DNA of 64,000 bases from Bryoerythrophyllum caledonicum (lineage: Eukaryota > Streptophyta > Bryopsida > Pottiales > Pottiaceae): contig OZ020518.1 of assembly GCA_963971425.1 (NCBI GenBank), forward strand, positions 11,414,190 to 11,478,189, in the 5' to 3' direction. The translations under genes were made by a program, and so were the position numbers. Of the stretch, positions 22,843 through 35,175 are shown piece by piece. Each line of letters opens with the position of its first letter. The first letter of the stretch is position 1. The notes beneath the pieces were generated by a model. The model was not told the DNA's origin. It worked only from the letters and a program-made list of their open reading frames with translations, and ran no database searches.

Positions 22843-24554
22843 CTGCTGACAAGGAGTTCAAACCCCAACTTTTTCTAAAAGAATGAGCTTGTCCGGTCGT
22901 CAAAAGATCGGTTGGTTGTCCTCCAACTGAATGTAAATGGGCTTGACTATCTAGGCCTCCAAACCATCGAGACTTAAGGCAAAACATCAATAATACAAAC
23001 ATATAAACTTCTGTAACCTCGGTGCCTTAGCACCGGTTAGATGTGGCCCCAAATTCAAAGGCCAGTCATCAAAACTCCATAGTCTCCTTCTCCATTGTAG
23101 GAGACTCACCGCGTACCGACACGATTGATGATTGTTGTTTAGTAGCACAGAGGACATTCATGCCCCCAAACTCCTCACTCACGGGATCCATAGAAAATCT
23201 CATGTTGTGATGATAAAATCGGGAAAAGATATTTCGGGCATCCTCTTGACCAAAGTCCTCGGTCAAGGCTACAAAGACATGCTGAGCACAAAGCTCCTCA
23301 ACTACGTGCCTCTTTAAACAAAAAGCAACTGGGTTTCCTCGATCTCTGTGAGATGTCGCACCGCTACCCCCTAACCATCAGAATCTGCCCCCAGCACGTG
23401 TAGAGGGTCACGCCAACGTTGCTCAACCGCAAAACAGTGGCTACAGACCCAAACAAGGGTGTTGAAGTTAATGGCTTGACCCAACAAATATCGACCTTGG
23501 CCCTCAAAAAGACCGGATAGGACAGTGGTGCCTGTCAAAAAGCCCATTGCCCGCTCCCTCCCATCGGCATAAGGCTCCTCATAAGTTTGGAAAGTAGAAT
23601 CCCAAACCATGCTTGGACCGCATGTCCTAAATTCAAAAGACCCTAGGTAACACATCAAGGTGGGAAATGCCCCCTAAGTGAAGCCAATGTGGTTCACCAC
23701 GGTTAATGGTGGCTCATTATCCTTTCTAACCCCCGTGGAAATACGGAGATTGTCCAAGATGTCATCGATCTTATGGCGCACAGGCCGTTGGACTTGAGCA
23801 AGTGCAGAGGTGAGCGTCGTGGATGATGCCATGTTGGTACAAATTCAACGTGGCCAATGGGCGTAAGAGTCCAACGCCGCAACATCTATAAACGCGGGGA
23901 CCAAGAAGGTGATGGATGTATGCCTCATCCTCACGCACCTTTGTCCGTATTCCCCCAATGGAGGTACAATCTCCAAAATGTATCTCGGTGGCGTTAATTT
24001 GTGGGTAATCCACCACTAAATGAGCCAGAGAAAATTCCCAAAGAGCTTCGATCGTGGATCATCCAAGCCACGTCCAATCCCTGCTCGTGAATGGCCTTGG
24101 CAAGGCCATCCGGTAATCACCAAGTCCACGTGACGTAACAGGCGCAAATCATCCTCATTGATCAATGTCACATCAATTGGCTACTTGTCAAAATACCCCT
24201 AAATGGCAGAAGGTAGTAGCTGCTCCAGATACAATGCCAAAAGAGGCTGAATGTGATAGTGAGCGGCATGGTTGGCTCAAAAGCCACTATCTACGTGGAT
24301 GTACTAACCTTGAGCGTGGCCTCTAACACATCCGCGAGCTCCGTACTTATATCGTTAAATAGCTTCATGAGGGTGATACCCTCATCCGGTGGTTGCCATT
24401 GTATAAAACAAGCTACCAACGGAGTAGAAAAGTCCACTGACATATGTAGAGCATGAAGAGCGTCCGCAATCTCCCGACTACGACGTGTGAGCTTCAATTG
24501 GGTCACCTAAGGACAAAGCGGATCCTTGCAATGACGTGCAGGGATCTCCACTGA

Positions 24555-25140
24555 TCATTGCGCACATGATTCCACTATCCCTGACATAAAAGGATATGTG
24601 TCTTCCAAAAGGGTAGAACCACATCGCAAATTGGATGCCAAAGCACTGCACTCGAACATATCATCCGCCGTAGAAGCCACTGTGCTAGCTGTGAAGTCTA
24701 CCGAAATGAGCTCTTTTCTTCCATCACTAGCTGACCACCCAGGCCTAATCCAAGCCTCCTCCATCCAGCTATCCACTTCGAAACCAAGTGGATAAAGTGT
24801 GAGTTGAGCTACCAATATGTCCTAGTTGGTGGCACCAATCACAACCCACAGGAGAGATACATGGAAGAAAAATGGACCAGATTTCACGCTGAACATCAAC
24901 TGCAACGGATGTCATGTGTAGCCCATGGCCTTCTGCGTGCCTCCAATGGATGTGACAATTGTGAAAGGGCAAGGCTCAAGGTTCGAAGCACCTAGATCCA
25001 AATCATGGGCTAACTGCTTGCCAATCATCATTGGTTGAGCCCCGGATTCCAACATGACACGCTAAGATGTAGCTCGAATGAGGTTGCCATCCATATAGCC
25101 AACCATCATGACTCCGCCGTCATTCACCAAACATATCACC
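24555..25140 (-). pseudogene. Retropepsin-like protease fragment of the Gypsy element
   Basis: The minus strand encodes 'VMLESGAQPMMIGKQLAHDL' near 25060, then an 'IVTSIGGTQ' block near 24960 and 'LVAQLTLYPLGFEVDSWMEE' near 24780. The family active site is DSG; here it reads ESG, preceded by a stop. This sits between gag and reverse transcriptase as expected. It is inactive. Confidence 0.65.
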
Positions 25141-25430
25141 TTTAGAAAACATTGTAGTATCGTATTGCAGTCTTATTTGGCCTAAAGTATCTTTATCACA
25201 TGTGAACAAACAGTTGAAGATCGTAGGCGCTTCCTAGGTGAAGAAAATTAATTCTTATCATTGTGGTCAGACTTGCCACAAAGGAAAAATGTCACAATCT
25301 TCTTCCTTTTGCCCCTTGCCTTTTCTACAGGCTTGGCTGCCTCGGTCTTAGGCTTGGCCTTCCTCGCTCTTGCCTCCTTCTTCTCTAAGCAGTAGAGGTC
25401 CCCCTTGGTATGATTGACTTCTCCACAAGT

Positions 25431-25880
25431 TTAAGAATGCATAACCTTTTCATGTTGTGTCTCCGCCAAGCTACAAGTAGCTATAGGCTGCTTCTTGGGC
25501 TTGGAAGTCTCCAACAAGGACGTGACAAAATTTGTGGCCTTGCTCATGCCCATCGCTCTGTCAAACGCTTCCACCTCGGCAAACGCCAAAGCAAAGTTGT
25601 CGTGATACCGAAAAAGACGATTGGGACTAATCAACTTCACTATCCGCTTATCTAGTTTAGAGATGAAGATCTTCACTAGCTGGCGCTCCGTGAAAACATC
25701 ACCGGCCTCCGCTGACAACCGTGCGAACCGGATATACAGAGAGCATGAAATATCCTCCTTCTCCCGGCAAAAATCATGGATGCGTTGCATCTGATCACGC
25801 TTGAACCCTCCGTACTCCACCTCCAGATGCGCCATGAACTCATCTAGAGGGTTAAAGGCTGACGGATCGCGAAATGCCAC
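25431..25880 (-). pseudogene. Gag fragment of the Gypsy element
   Basis: A 149-codon stretch beginning just past an in-frame TAG encodes a typical retrotransposon gag core: 'FMAHLEVEYGG', 'FARLSAEAGDVFTERQLVKI', 'FISKLDKRI' and 'LAFAEVEAFDRAM'. The next 170 bases hold Cys/His remnants of zinc knuckles ('CGEVNHTKGDLYC', 'LCGKSDHNDKN') within a Lys-rich region. Gag similarity continues weakly upstream to about 26300. Confidence 0.7.
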
Positions 25881-26310
25881 CTATGCCGCACGTGTGGCTA
25901 CGGCCAAAACATGACATGGCCCCTATGTCAGCCTGTTTGCCCACAATGGCAATAACGTTGCCTCTAGAGTCCTCACCGAGGAAACTCTCTTCCACCTTGG
26001 GCTCCTCGGTGGAAGTCGAGAGTTAGGCAACCACACTCGTGCCGGAAGATGCCCTTAGTCCGTCCCAAGAACGTGTCTCGCACAATAATACGGAGATTGT
26101 CCTCTATGTCGTCAAAGGTGCCCACGTCCGAGACCCAAAGCCTACGGTTGGTATCCAATGCCGAAAATAGGCTTTAAACTTTAAAGCCTTGTCGGTATCC
26201 AACCCTAGCTCAAAGTCTATGGTGGAAGCACTTTCCAAGTGGTCTATTGAGGAGGAATGGTAGTACCAACTCTGGGTACTCACCATAACAAATAACACCT
26301 CGGGATCTAT

Positions 26311-29300
26311 TTACGGGTACTATTTAAAGGGTAAGGATACAAACGGGCAATCAACACCTGCAAAACCACCAAACTTTGTAGTTCACCAGTCATAACCTCC
26401 GACTAGTACAAGTCCAACCATGACCCCCCACATAAAAACTTCTTGTTGGTCATGAACCCGACTTTATCCCTACAATATCCTATCACAATCTAGAGACGAC
26501 AAGAAATGGGGCCACCGAAAGATACCGGCAGCAAGCCCGCAACTCGGGGGAGATACCACACAAGAATCCATAACTCAAAACTGGATCCTCTCCCCCAACA
26601 ACATAAAAGCAGAATCGACAGGGTCAGAGCTACTGGCACTCGCCTGCAGTGGATGGCTCCAAGTTGTTATACCTACAAGGCAAAGAGAAACACTCGAAAG
26701 TGTTCCTTTCAATGTCTAAAACTAAGAAGTAGTAGGACGTTGGCTGCAGTATTTAGAAACACAAATTCCCCCCATGCAATTGACACAATGAGTGATGTAA
26801 TGCGTCAATAAACCTATCCAATACTAAAATTGGATTAAATGACAAAATCCCCAACTAGAGGCGCAAATTTCACTCACATCTGAGTCAAATTACCCAGGCT
26901 AACTACCTCTAAAGTTTAGACACTAATCATTTTATTTATTTTTAAAAAGCCACATAAAAATGTGAGTTTTTCAAAGTCCCAGTAACTTCAATTTGTCTAC
27001 TCTTCTAGACTAATATTATTACTAGGAGTCCAAAATCGCACTCTGTATTGAAAAATAATATTTTAGCATTTGCAAAATTCAATTCCAACAACTTTGACAC
27101 CAAAACTGACAGTCTTAGGTTCTCGACAGGATTAGGGTCCCAACAAAAAAACCTACACAATTTGCAATTGAGTCCTTCCTAGTGTGAACACGGCTAATAA
27201 GAAACTGGTTCACCCAATAGCCTGAACCATTTCCTGGACAAAGTGTGAACGGGGTAACAAAAAAACTAGTTATGAAAAAATCCCAAACGGCTTATAGTGT
27301 GAACGTGCTATTGCAGAAATCAGCTCGAGCAACTCCTCATCTCCCTCCAATTCTTCAATCATAACTTCCTCAAAATTTGTCGGATTTGTGAGTTTTTTGT
27401 TGCGTTCTCCTCCTTTATTTGCGCTTTAAAACATTGTTCTAAGTACCCAAAATTTAGCGTAGATTACTTTGTTACTAATCTACGGGTTTAGGAACGTATG
27501 GCCACGCGCGACATTCATTCGTGAATGATTTCCATCCACTTAGGATTGTGTGTGTGCGTATAACGCCACACACGTCTTTGACTTGACGTCTTTGTCAAGT
27601 CAAGCTTTGTGAGTGAGTTTAAGAGTGTTTAGCATTACCTTTGCTTGTAAGTGATTTTTTTATCATTAGTATGATACGGAGAAGCCCTCGATTCTACGTC
27701 TCGTGACAAGAGGTTTAAAAACACCAAACCACATGTTGATTCTTAATCAAGTCAGTCTTGTGTAATTTGAAAATCCAAACCGTCAGAACCTCAACCCATA
27801 CTTATTCTTGAAGAAAAAATCACCAAATGAGAAAAGATGAAGACCTCTATTTAGTTTTATAAGGGACTGACAGATTTGTTTTTTGTACCTTACTTAAAAA
27901 GGTGAGAAAACTATGACTCCTTTTGGAGTGAAAATTTTACACTATGGAATTTATTCTTTTAACAATCTCAAGTTAAATAATGTTACTTGCTTTTATGAGA
28001 CATGTCATGTTTAATAAAGGGTTGTAATAAAAGTTTTTGAAGTTGCTTACAGTGTCCGTCCGCAACAAAAAAATTTAAGATGGCGTAACTTTTTTCTAAA
28101 GGGCCAACTTGAATAAAAAAATGTTTTTCACATAAGTGTAGTCGACTTCTAATACGAGAAGTTGTGATGACATAGCCATTGACAAGGCATGTATTTGCAG
28201 TGGGACAAGGACTCATGCCGCTCTATGGCGTGTGTATAATCAAATGAAGGGTATATTTTGATTGTGGGTATCTTTGGGGTATCACCTAAGTTTTGGCTTC
28301 ATTAGACGGAGAATATTTTATCCTATGGACAAACAAGGGCACTCTCTACTTCCCTCAAGTTCCTCAAGTCTCCACTACCCTGAAGTTCTATTACCCTCAA
28401 GTTGCCTATGTCCTCATTTTTTACAAGTCTCCTAAGTAACCCTAATACGTTTTAGAACATGGATCCATTGGATATCAACATTTGAAGGGATGCTAGGGTG
28501 CCCTACCTACACCCTTGCACACTTTCATAACCTTTCATGGATTAAACAAACATGAAGCATGTCATACATGCGGTGCCAAACATCACACTTAGATATCACC
28601 TAGGTTTGGCTTCACGGAATAGATATATAACTATATCTCTCTACTTATAAAATAATATTGTCACACTATATGTTCACACTATATGATTTTGTGCCAAAAT
28701 CGGAACCTTGAAGATATTCTTTGAAACAAAGCCTTTTAGAGGAATCACTTAGTCCTTTGGAAGTGTCCTTTGATGGAATCATCCGTATGTGTTCTTTGGA
28801 AGAATTCTTCAAATGTGCCATTTCATTAAAATTTGGCTTAAAGTAGAAAAATCATTGGATTAACAATATTATTTTGTACTAGTATAGAAAAAGAAATGCT
28901 CACATACAATTCCAAAATCATAAGTTCTACATATTGAACTATGAGGTAGACTACCCAAAGTATATGAAGTAAATAACGCTTATATGAAGGAAACAATGGG
29001 TATATAAATTGCATAACGAGTATATGATGGATATATAACATGTACATTTGATATTTGCATTTACATACGGTTACTTAACTTGGGTTTGCCCTTGGCTTAT
29101 TGGGGGCGACATGGGATCCACTTGTTTTATTATATATAGATATAGGTCTTATCTTCTTGCAACTTTGTACAAAATTTCCAGAATTGGAAATATAACTTGT
29201 TATCACGGAAATGCGTTTGGAAAATCCACCTTGAGATTTTTGGTCTTTAGGAGTTACATTATCTTAGGACATATATTTGATAGAGCCAATCACAATATTT

Positions 29301-30190
29301 AGATATCCTTGGGACCGCTTCTTGGTCTTTATCATGGTATGACCCTAATGATATAGTCCAATGACTAATCACCATGTGAGCTACTTATGAAAATTACAAT
29401 TATTCTAGGCTTGTTCAAGCAATATAACATTTGTGAAAACATCACATTTGTATGTGATATTTTCAAACATATGGTATTACTATATTAGCCCTATTGATGT
29501 CTCCAACCCAAGTGAATGCGTTAAAACTGTCCTATGAATAGTACTAGGAACTTCCTCTTAGACCATTATTATGTAAAATGGTTGTGCTTTTTAAGTAGGC
29601 ATAATTTTAGAATTGTTTGTGCAAACATGATTTTGACAATTTCATGTACCATGTGACATTTTCACAAATATTGGATTAAAATTGAACAAGCTATCAATTG
29701 TCATCTATTACATCAAGTGTGGATGTTTGTACACAGTGTCACACTATGCCCCATTGTCCATTTTCATTACTTGTTTTAATCCCATTTTTCTATTTGTAAA
29801 GATTCATCCACACTCATAGATTAGCACATTGCTCAAGTACATTTGCAGGATAATACAGTTATGGCTAAGTTAATACTTACATTGCCCTCATGGCACAATT
29901 ACAAGCAATAGTAGCAAAATACATCAAATACACTAAACTACAAATACAAATACAATACATATTTCATCATGTATAAATGGGTACTAAAATTAGGCATTAT
30001 GTTTCCATCAAAGTTAGTTCAAAGAAAAAAATCAGCACATATAATGGTTTTGGAGAAACAAGACTCGGGTGCAAACGGGTTAAAGTTAAATTTTCACATT
30101 TGAAAGCAGACATAGTTCTCAAAGGGTGAATGAACCTCAACATTTACTTAATTCTGTACTAGGATATGATGCCATCATAATGCAAAGGAT
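26311..30190. other. Long AT-rich stretch without recognisable genes
   Basis: No open frame here carries a motif I can name. At 27175-27305 three spaced copies of 'agtgtgaac(a/g)(c/g)g' suggest a small repeat. At 28345-28410 'cctcaagt' and similar words recur. A hairpin (TGACTTGAC / GTCAAGTCA) lies at 27579-27602. None of these points to a gene. Confidence 0.3.
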
Positions 30191-30214
30191 TTATCCCTGT
30201 TCAGTGTAGAATTG

Positions 30215-30345
30215 CAGAAAAACAGTCTCCACATGCAAGTAAACAGTTTCAACATGCAAGAAAACAGTCACTACGTTAAAGCAAATAGTCTCTAGATTAA
30301 AGCAAACAGTCTCTACAATGAAGCAAACAGTCTCTACATGCAGAT
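30215..30345. repeat. Short tandem repeat, unit about 18-20 bases
   Basis: Six to seven degenerate copies of 'aaacagtctctacat' with 'gcaa' or 'aagc' spacers run in tandem. No open frame of note crosses it. Confidence 0.7.
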
Positions 30346-30699
30346 TCTGTAGCTTGCCTTGCAATCAAATTGAGTTTGAGAAAGTTAAAGAAACTTGAAG
30401 TTTGACCAAATGCCTTCTCTCCTAGGCTCCTGAACATAGAGGTGCTGTAGACCCAATTACAGTTTCATGAATTTTCTTCACCAACTCAAGCCTTTCATAG
30501 CTGGATAGCAGGTTGAATATTGATTGAAAATACAACAACCATGTTCAACTTCTTGTGAAATAATTAAATGCTTCTGTTGTTTTTGGATTATCAATTTTAT
30601 AAATTTTCAACTTTGATTTTACATCAGGAGTGTAATTTGTTGCTGTGGTGATATGGTATGCATATTTCTGGTGCAAATTTTTGCTCCAAGTGAGAAGCA

Positions 30700-31123
30700 G
30701 AGCATCTCCACCCCCTACGAGTAAAACTCCATGCCAGGGCGGGAGACTCCCGTTAGGAGCATGGACGGCAGTCTTTGTAGCGTAGAAAATTTCCACCGCA
30801 ACCTATGAAATCACAAGTAGGGAAACGGGTTCCAACCTGTTCGTAAATAAGATTTCAACAGCTGGTGCGCAACTGACGCAAAATCACATTGACGGCAACT
30901 CTTGTTTTGCAGCGACATAAGTCGTTCCTTGTGGCGGAACGAGATAGGCAAACTCGAACAAAGAATTTTGGAAAATTCACAGCAAAAGTGGTGGATATCC
31001 CGTCTGGCTGCCTGCCCGACGCCAGGCCGGTGGACCGGGACCCCATGCTTGCGTTTGCGGTGCGGCATCAGAAACACTAACTGACCAAATCTGTCGGGCC
31101 CCAGTGCCCTGGTGGAGATGCTC
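30700..31123. mobile_element. MITE with GAGCATCTCCACC ends, copy 1
   Basis: Perfect 13-bp inverted ends (GAGCATCTCCACC ... GGTGGAGATGCTC), 424 bp. The small open frames inside (30811-31080) carry nothing recognisable. A second copy lies at 43493-43951. Confidence 0.7.
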
Positions 31124-32640
31124 TTATAGGTTGGTTCTTTCTAAAACCACCTTATAACATCAAATCATATAATTTATAAACTCCCTTCATTTCAGGGCAA
31201 ATATTTAGCTCCAAGCTCCAAACATGTGAGGCAACCCCCTTTTTGTTTTGTTTTCATGAGATAGCCATAGTGGCTACAACGGAAGGGGAGTTGTGGCAAT
31301 TTTGGCTTTTGAGAGAGGTGCGAGGTGGAAACGTGTGGCGATTGAGAAAGTGGAATGGAAGCAATTAGGCTCCAAGTAGGAAAAATAAATCAAAGCTCAA
31401 GTTCCTAGAGGAATCAACAACAAATTAATTGATTGGAGATTTGTACATTCATTGATACTAAGAGCAACTATCATGCACTAATGACTTGTCAGTGCACAAG
31501 ATGGCCTATCTAATTGGCCATTATGTCAAAATTTTATTTCTGAATTCTAATTCTAAACGTCAGTGCCTTCAATTGGGAGCTTAATGGCGACCAACCTTGT
31601 CTACGTGGTGGATCCACGTCCCTACATTTGGCTCATGCTAGCCCAACCTTCTTGCCTTCTGGCTTTGGACGTGGGACGCCATAGCGGAATTTGGCTTCTT
31701 GTTCTTTTTCTCTCCAATTTTTAACAAAGGCCTTACAGCACGGAGTTTTTCTTTATAGCAATCTGGCCCATTTTAGCCAAAAACAAAAGGGCTGATGTGA
31801 GGTGTATACGCTGAAGCTACATTTGAGTCCTAAAACAAAGGGCTGTTAGTTGATCGTACTTTGTGCACTGGATATGGTCACAAAAGACACAACCCCAGCC
31901 GCTGCATGCATCCAACATTTCTACAAGATTGATCAATAAGTTAGTGTACTCTCTCAATGACCAATCTGGTTTGCCATCTTCTTACCAAACATCTGCAGTG
32001 TTGCCAGCCTCCTGACAACTTGATGCTTGCAGAGCAAGCCAGAATGTATATTATCAAGACTGCAATAGAGAGAACACAAGGTACCATTATTCAGGGACAA
32101 TCATCCCTGATAGTCAACACATCAGCACAATGAATATTATATGCATCCAAATTTAATGTAGATGTTTCATCTTAAACATCTCAGCCTTACTATCACTTTT
32201 AGTACTTTTAGTACATGAATATCTCATCACATAGATTTCTACAATGTCACTACAGTACTACTCAGCAAAAGAGAAATGAGATATATCTACATGTCAGCTG
32301 ATCAAAGTGCAGAGGTCGCACTTCTTGCACCAGAGGTACCAAACCTATATCTGAATTTTACTTCAAACTCTTACTGCCTACTCAGAATCATGGTCTTCTC
32401 AGATCATAATGCGTGGATGGATATAATCACATGCTTCAGCATATCATACCTAACTTCCACAGACTCTACATACCTAACTTTTATACAACCTCTAGAACTA
32501 CCTTTCACATTAATTGTGGTAGAATTGGCAAAAAAATATGAGAAAAGAGGGCCCAGTTTCTATGTTATTTCTTGATGTCGCTCTACACAGAACTTCGCCC
32601 ATAATCCAGAGGTCTATCCAAAGGATGTTCATTATTGGTA
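31124..32640. other. No recognisable gene downstream of the NDA gene
   Basis: AT-rich sequence. It should include the NDA 3' untranslated region near 32640. A 99-codon plus-strand frame (32276-32575) has no recognisable motif. Confidence 0.3.
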
Positions 32641-32647
32641 CTTTCCT

Positions 32648-34207
32648 TCAGAACCGGGATATGTCGCGACCAAAGAGGAAAGTGGTGCTCCAATTAAACG
32701 CAACATAAAACCGTGCCCGCCAGCTGATGCTCCTGGACAAGTACGCAGACCGCCAAATGAGCCAGCTCTTGAACCCGGTCAAAGAGTATCCTTTTGCTTC
32801 CTTGCTGCCCCTCAAGTCCACAAGCGCCTTGTAGCTTCCCACAGTCGCCATACTCCCCAAATGCTTATAAACAAACGACTCCACAGAGCCCAGGTCCCCA
32901 CTCCCGGCCCGTCCCAGCCCCTTGCCCCCAATCGCATTGAAACTCATCGCCAAATACCGCCCCTCCCGCTCCGCAACTTGCGCCAGCGCGGGCAACGGGT
33001 TCAGCTTCAAACTGTCCATATACCCGGCGCAGTCCCCAATCGCGAACACGTCCTCGTGGCCTGGCACCTGGAGGCGGGCATCAACCGCGACGCGCCCGGC
33101 GCGGTTCTTCTCGAACCCCTCCAGTGACTTCATGAACACGCTGGGGCCCACCCCGGTCGACCAGACGAGAAGCCCGTACGGTACCCTGGTGCCGTTCGAC
33201 AGGGTCAGGGCATCGGGGTAGACCTCTTTGACCGTCCCGCGGACGAGCTTGACGCCGCTCTTGGTGAGCTGATTGGACGCGTACTCCCGCAGCCGCGCGT
33301 CGAAGGAGGAGAGGATGTCCGCGGCCTCGATGAGGGTGACGTGAATGAGGTCCTGGACGTGGGCGAACTTGCGGTGGACGTCGCGGCGGATGAAGTCGCT
33401 GAGCTCGCCGCTGAATTCGACGCCGGTGGGGCCGCCGCCCACGACGACGCAGTGGAGGAGGCGTTCCTTCTCGGCTTGGGTTTTCCCCGGGATCTCGCAG
33501 AGCATCAGGTTGAGCATGAGCTTGGCGCGGATGTCCATCGCGTTCTTCACGTCGCGCAGGAAGATGGCGTGCTCGTGCACGCCCCGGATGCCGAACGTCG
33601 TGGCCTCCGCGCCGGTGGCGATCACCAGCTTGTCGTAGCTGACCTGGAACTTGTCGCCGCCGCTGACGCCCGTGTGCTCGTCCAGGACGGACTCGCAGTG
33701 GACCTCGCGTGCGCGCGTGTCGATCGCGGTGCAGCGCGCCAGGAAGAAGTAGGAGTCGGGGTTACGCGCGAGAGCGGGCTGGATGGTGCGCACGGGCTCG
33801 GCCACGGACCGAAACTCCAGCGTGCCGACGCAGGTGGAGGCCAGGAGCGGCGTGAACACCATGTGGTTGCGGGGCGAGATGCAGACCACGTCGTAGATCG
33901 CGGTGTTGAGGTCCCTCAGGAGGCGGCAGGCGGCCCAGCCTGTTCCCAGGACCACCACGCGCGGCTTCTGGTCTGGTTTTGTCGCAGGAAGACCGGGGAG
34001 GGCGCTAGACGAGTCGGTTTCTTTTTCTGCTGCTGCTGCTGCTGCTGCTGCGGTGCTCATTCCAGACCATGGTTGCAAGATGTGGTGTGTGGAGGGACGA
34101 AATCTCGTTGCGGAGGTGAGAGATCGTTGCAGCAGCGGGAGCGTTCTTTGCGCGTCTAGTGCCCGGGATGCGACATGTAAAGCTCTAACGATCTCCCTCC
34201 CTTTCAT
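32648..34207 (-). CDS. NDA: Internal alternative NAD(P)H:ubiquinone oxidoreductase, NDA type
   Basis: Single-exon gene of 519 residues starting at ATG 34207. Type II NADH dehydrogenases pass electrons from NAD(P)H to ubiquinone without pumping protons, at the mitochondrial inner membrane. Residues 1-50 are Arg/Ser-rich and lack acidic runs, as in a mitochondrial presequence. The FAD-binding motif is '[14 protein letters not shown]' (84-97). The second dinucleotide motif is '[17 protein letters not shown]' (253-269), and the strand ending 'VTLIEAAD' has Glu, which favours NADH. 'AIGDCAG' (389-395) is the second FAD contact. There is no EF-hand insertion, which separates it from NDB. The C-terminus 'FGRDISRF' is close to the SRI end of plant NDA proteins, which can also reach peroxisomes. 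Residues 53-60 are Ala8, from a GCA microsatellite. Coding DNA is much more GC-rich than its flanks. Confidence 0.93.
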   Translation of the reverse strand: MKGREIVRALHVASRALDAQRTLPLLQRSLTSATRFRPSTHHILQPWSGMSTAAAAAAAAEKETDSSSALPGLPATKPDQKPRVVVLGTGWAACRLLRDLNTAIYDVVCISPRNHMVFTPLLASTCVGTLEFRSVAEPVRTIQPALARNPDSYFFLARCTAIDTRAREVHCESVLDEHTGVSGGDKFQVSYDKLVIATGAEATTFGIRGVHEHAIFLRDVKNAMDIRAKLMLNLMLCEIPGKTQAEKERLLHCVVVGGGPTGVEFSGELSDFIRRDVHRKFAHVQDLIHVTLIEAADILSSFDARLREYASNQLTKSGVKLVRGTVKEVYPDALTLSNGTRVPYGLLVWSTGVGPSVFMKSLEGFEKNRAGRVAVDARLQVPGHEDVFAIGDCAGYMDSLKLNPLPALAQVAEREGRYLAMSFNAIGGKGLGRAGSGDLGSVESFVYKHLGSMATVGSYKALVDLRGSKEAKGYSLTGFKSWLIWRSAYLSRSISWRARFYVAFNWSTTFLFGRDISRF

Positions 34208-34900
34208 TCTGCCAAATTTCCCTCAACCCTCTGCACTTGATAATCCTGGACAACCAAACAGAAACTTAAGATCATCAGAAGATTTCTTAAGTAAAGCTTA
34301 AGCATTCCGACATCTAGTGTGCAGAAGAGTGACCCTAGAGTGCAAGCAGTTTTACAGAAATGATGACCTAAAAACGAAAACAAAATGAGCAGCTCTCGGT
34401 TGGAGATTGACACTTTCTGAAACTCCACAGCTAGAACTCCACAGCTAATTTCTAGACAGATCACGAAGGCAGTAGATTTGTTGACATTGTTCCCACCTGA
34501 TCAGTTACTCCACTTAGCAAACCCTAGTCTCTTCTCAAACAACCCTTCAGATCTGCGTCGACAACTCGAGCCTGCCCCAACGTCATGTGAACAACACCTG
34601 TTCTAAAGATGCGGATCAGAAGCTCAAGAGATTCTACTCAATCGATTGCATTCACCGGGGAAAACAAAACACAACACCCAAATCCACTCAAAAATACAAA
34701 CCCGCTTCTTAAAAACCGGTCATTTCGAGAGCACCATCACCGATCTCTCAACCAACACCAAACTGCCTAAAACTCTCCTCATTGCCTGAAGCCCACAAGC
34801 TTCCAACCCACCCATCACGTACCTGAATTAAGGCGATTCAAGTGAAGGAGAGCCCCATATTGAACCATCCGTGAGCTGCCACAGACGAGCTCCAGATTCT
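34208..34900 (-). other. Possible 5' leader of NDA with an intron
   Basis: A strong donor (CAG|GTACGT) lies at about 34822 and a plausible acceptor (GTGCAG) 20-25 bases before the ATG, at about 34230. This would give a leader intron of roughly 590 bases. It is inferred from splice signals only; no TATA box was clear upstream. Confidence 0.3.
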
Positions 34901-35175
34901 AGTGACGCATGTGATGGAGAAGTGATGGAAGCTGGAGCGTGAGACTCCTTCGTGGTTGTTTGAGGAGGGTGAAGAGGCGATGAGTACTGTGGCGCATGGA
35001 CCGCAGCATGGACTGGAAGCGAGGGAGCGCGACAAGTTGGACCAAACGTGGTGCATTTACCTGGACATTTTCCTTCTTTGCACTTTTTCAACCTAAACCC
35101 TTTGATGCCTATGTGGACCGTGAGAGCTTGGGAGAATCTACGAGTGTAATAGATTAGGCAGAACATCATGTACAC

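Larger units (their letters stand above)
22140..26310 (-). mobile_element. Decayed Ty3/Gypsy-type LTR retrotransposon interior
   Basis: On the minus strand the order is gag, zinc knuckles, protease, reverse transcriptase, the Ty3/Gypsy arrangement. Many stops and frameshifts interrupt it. RNase H, integrase and recognisable LTRs are absent. The 3' side ends next to the MITE at 21768-22128. I found no primer-binding site near 26300-27200. Confidence 0.75.

Noticed and set aside
27579-27602. Hairpin TGACTTGAC / GTCAAGTCA
   Set aside because: Nine-base arms with no adjacent gene, T-run or promoter; likely chance or a repeat remnant.
33341-34159. 272-codon plus-strand frame opposite the NDA gene
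   Set aside because: Antisense shadow of a GC-rich coding region whose real protein is unmistakable on the minus strand.
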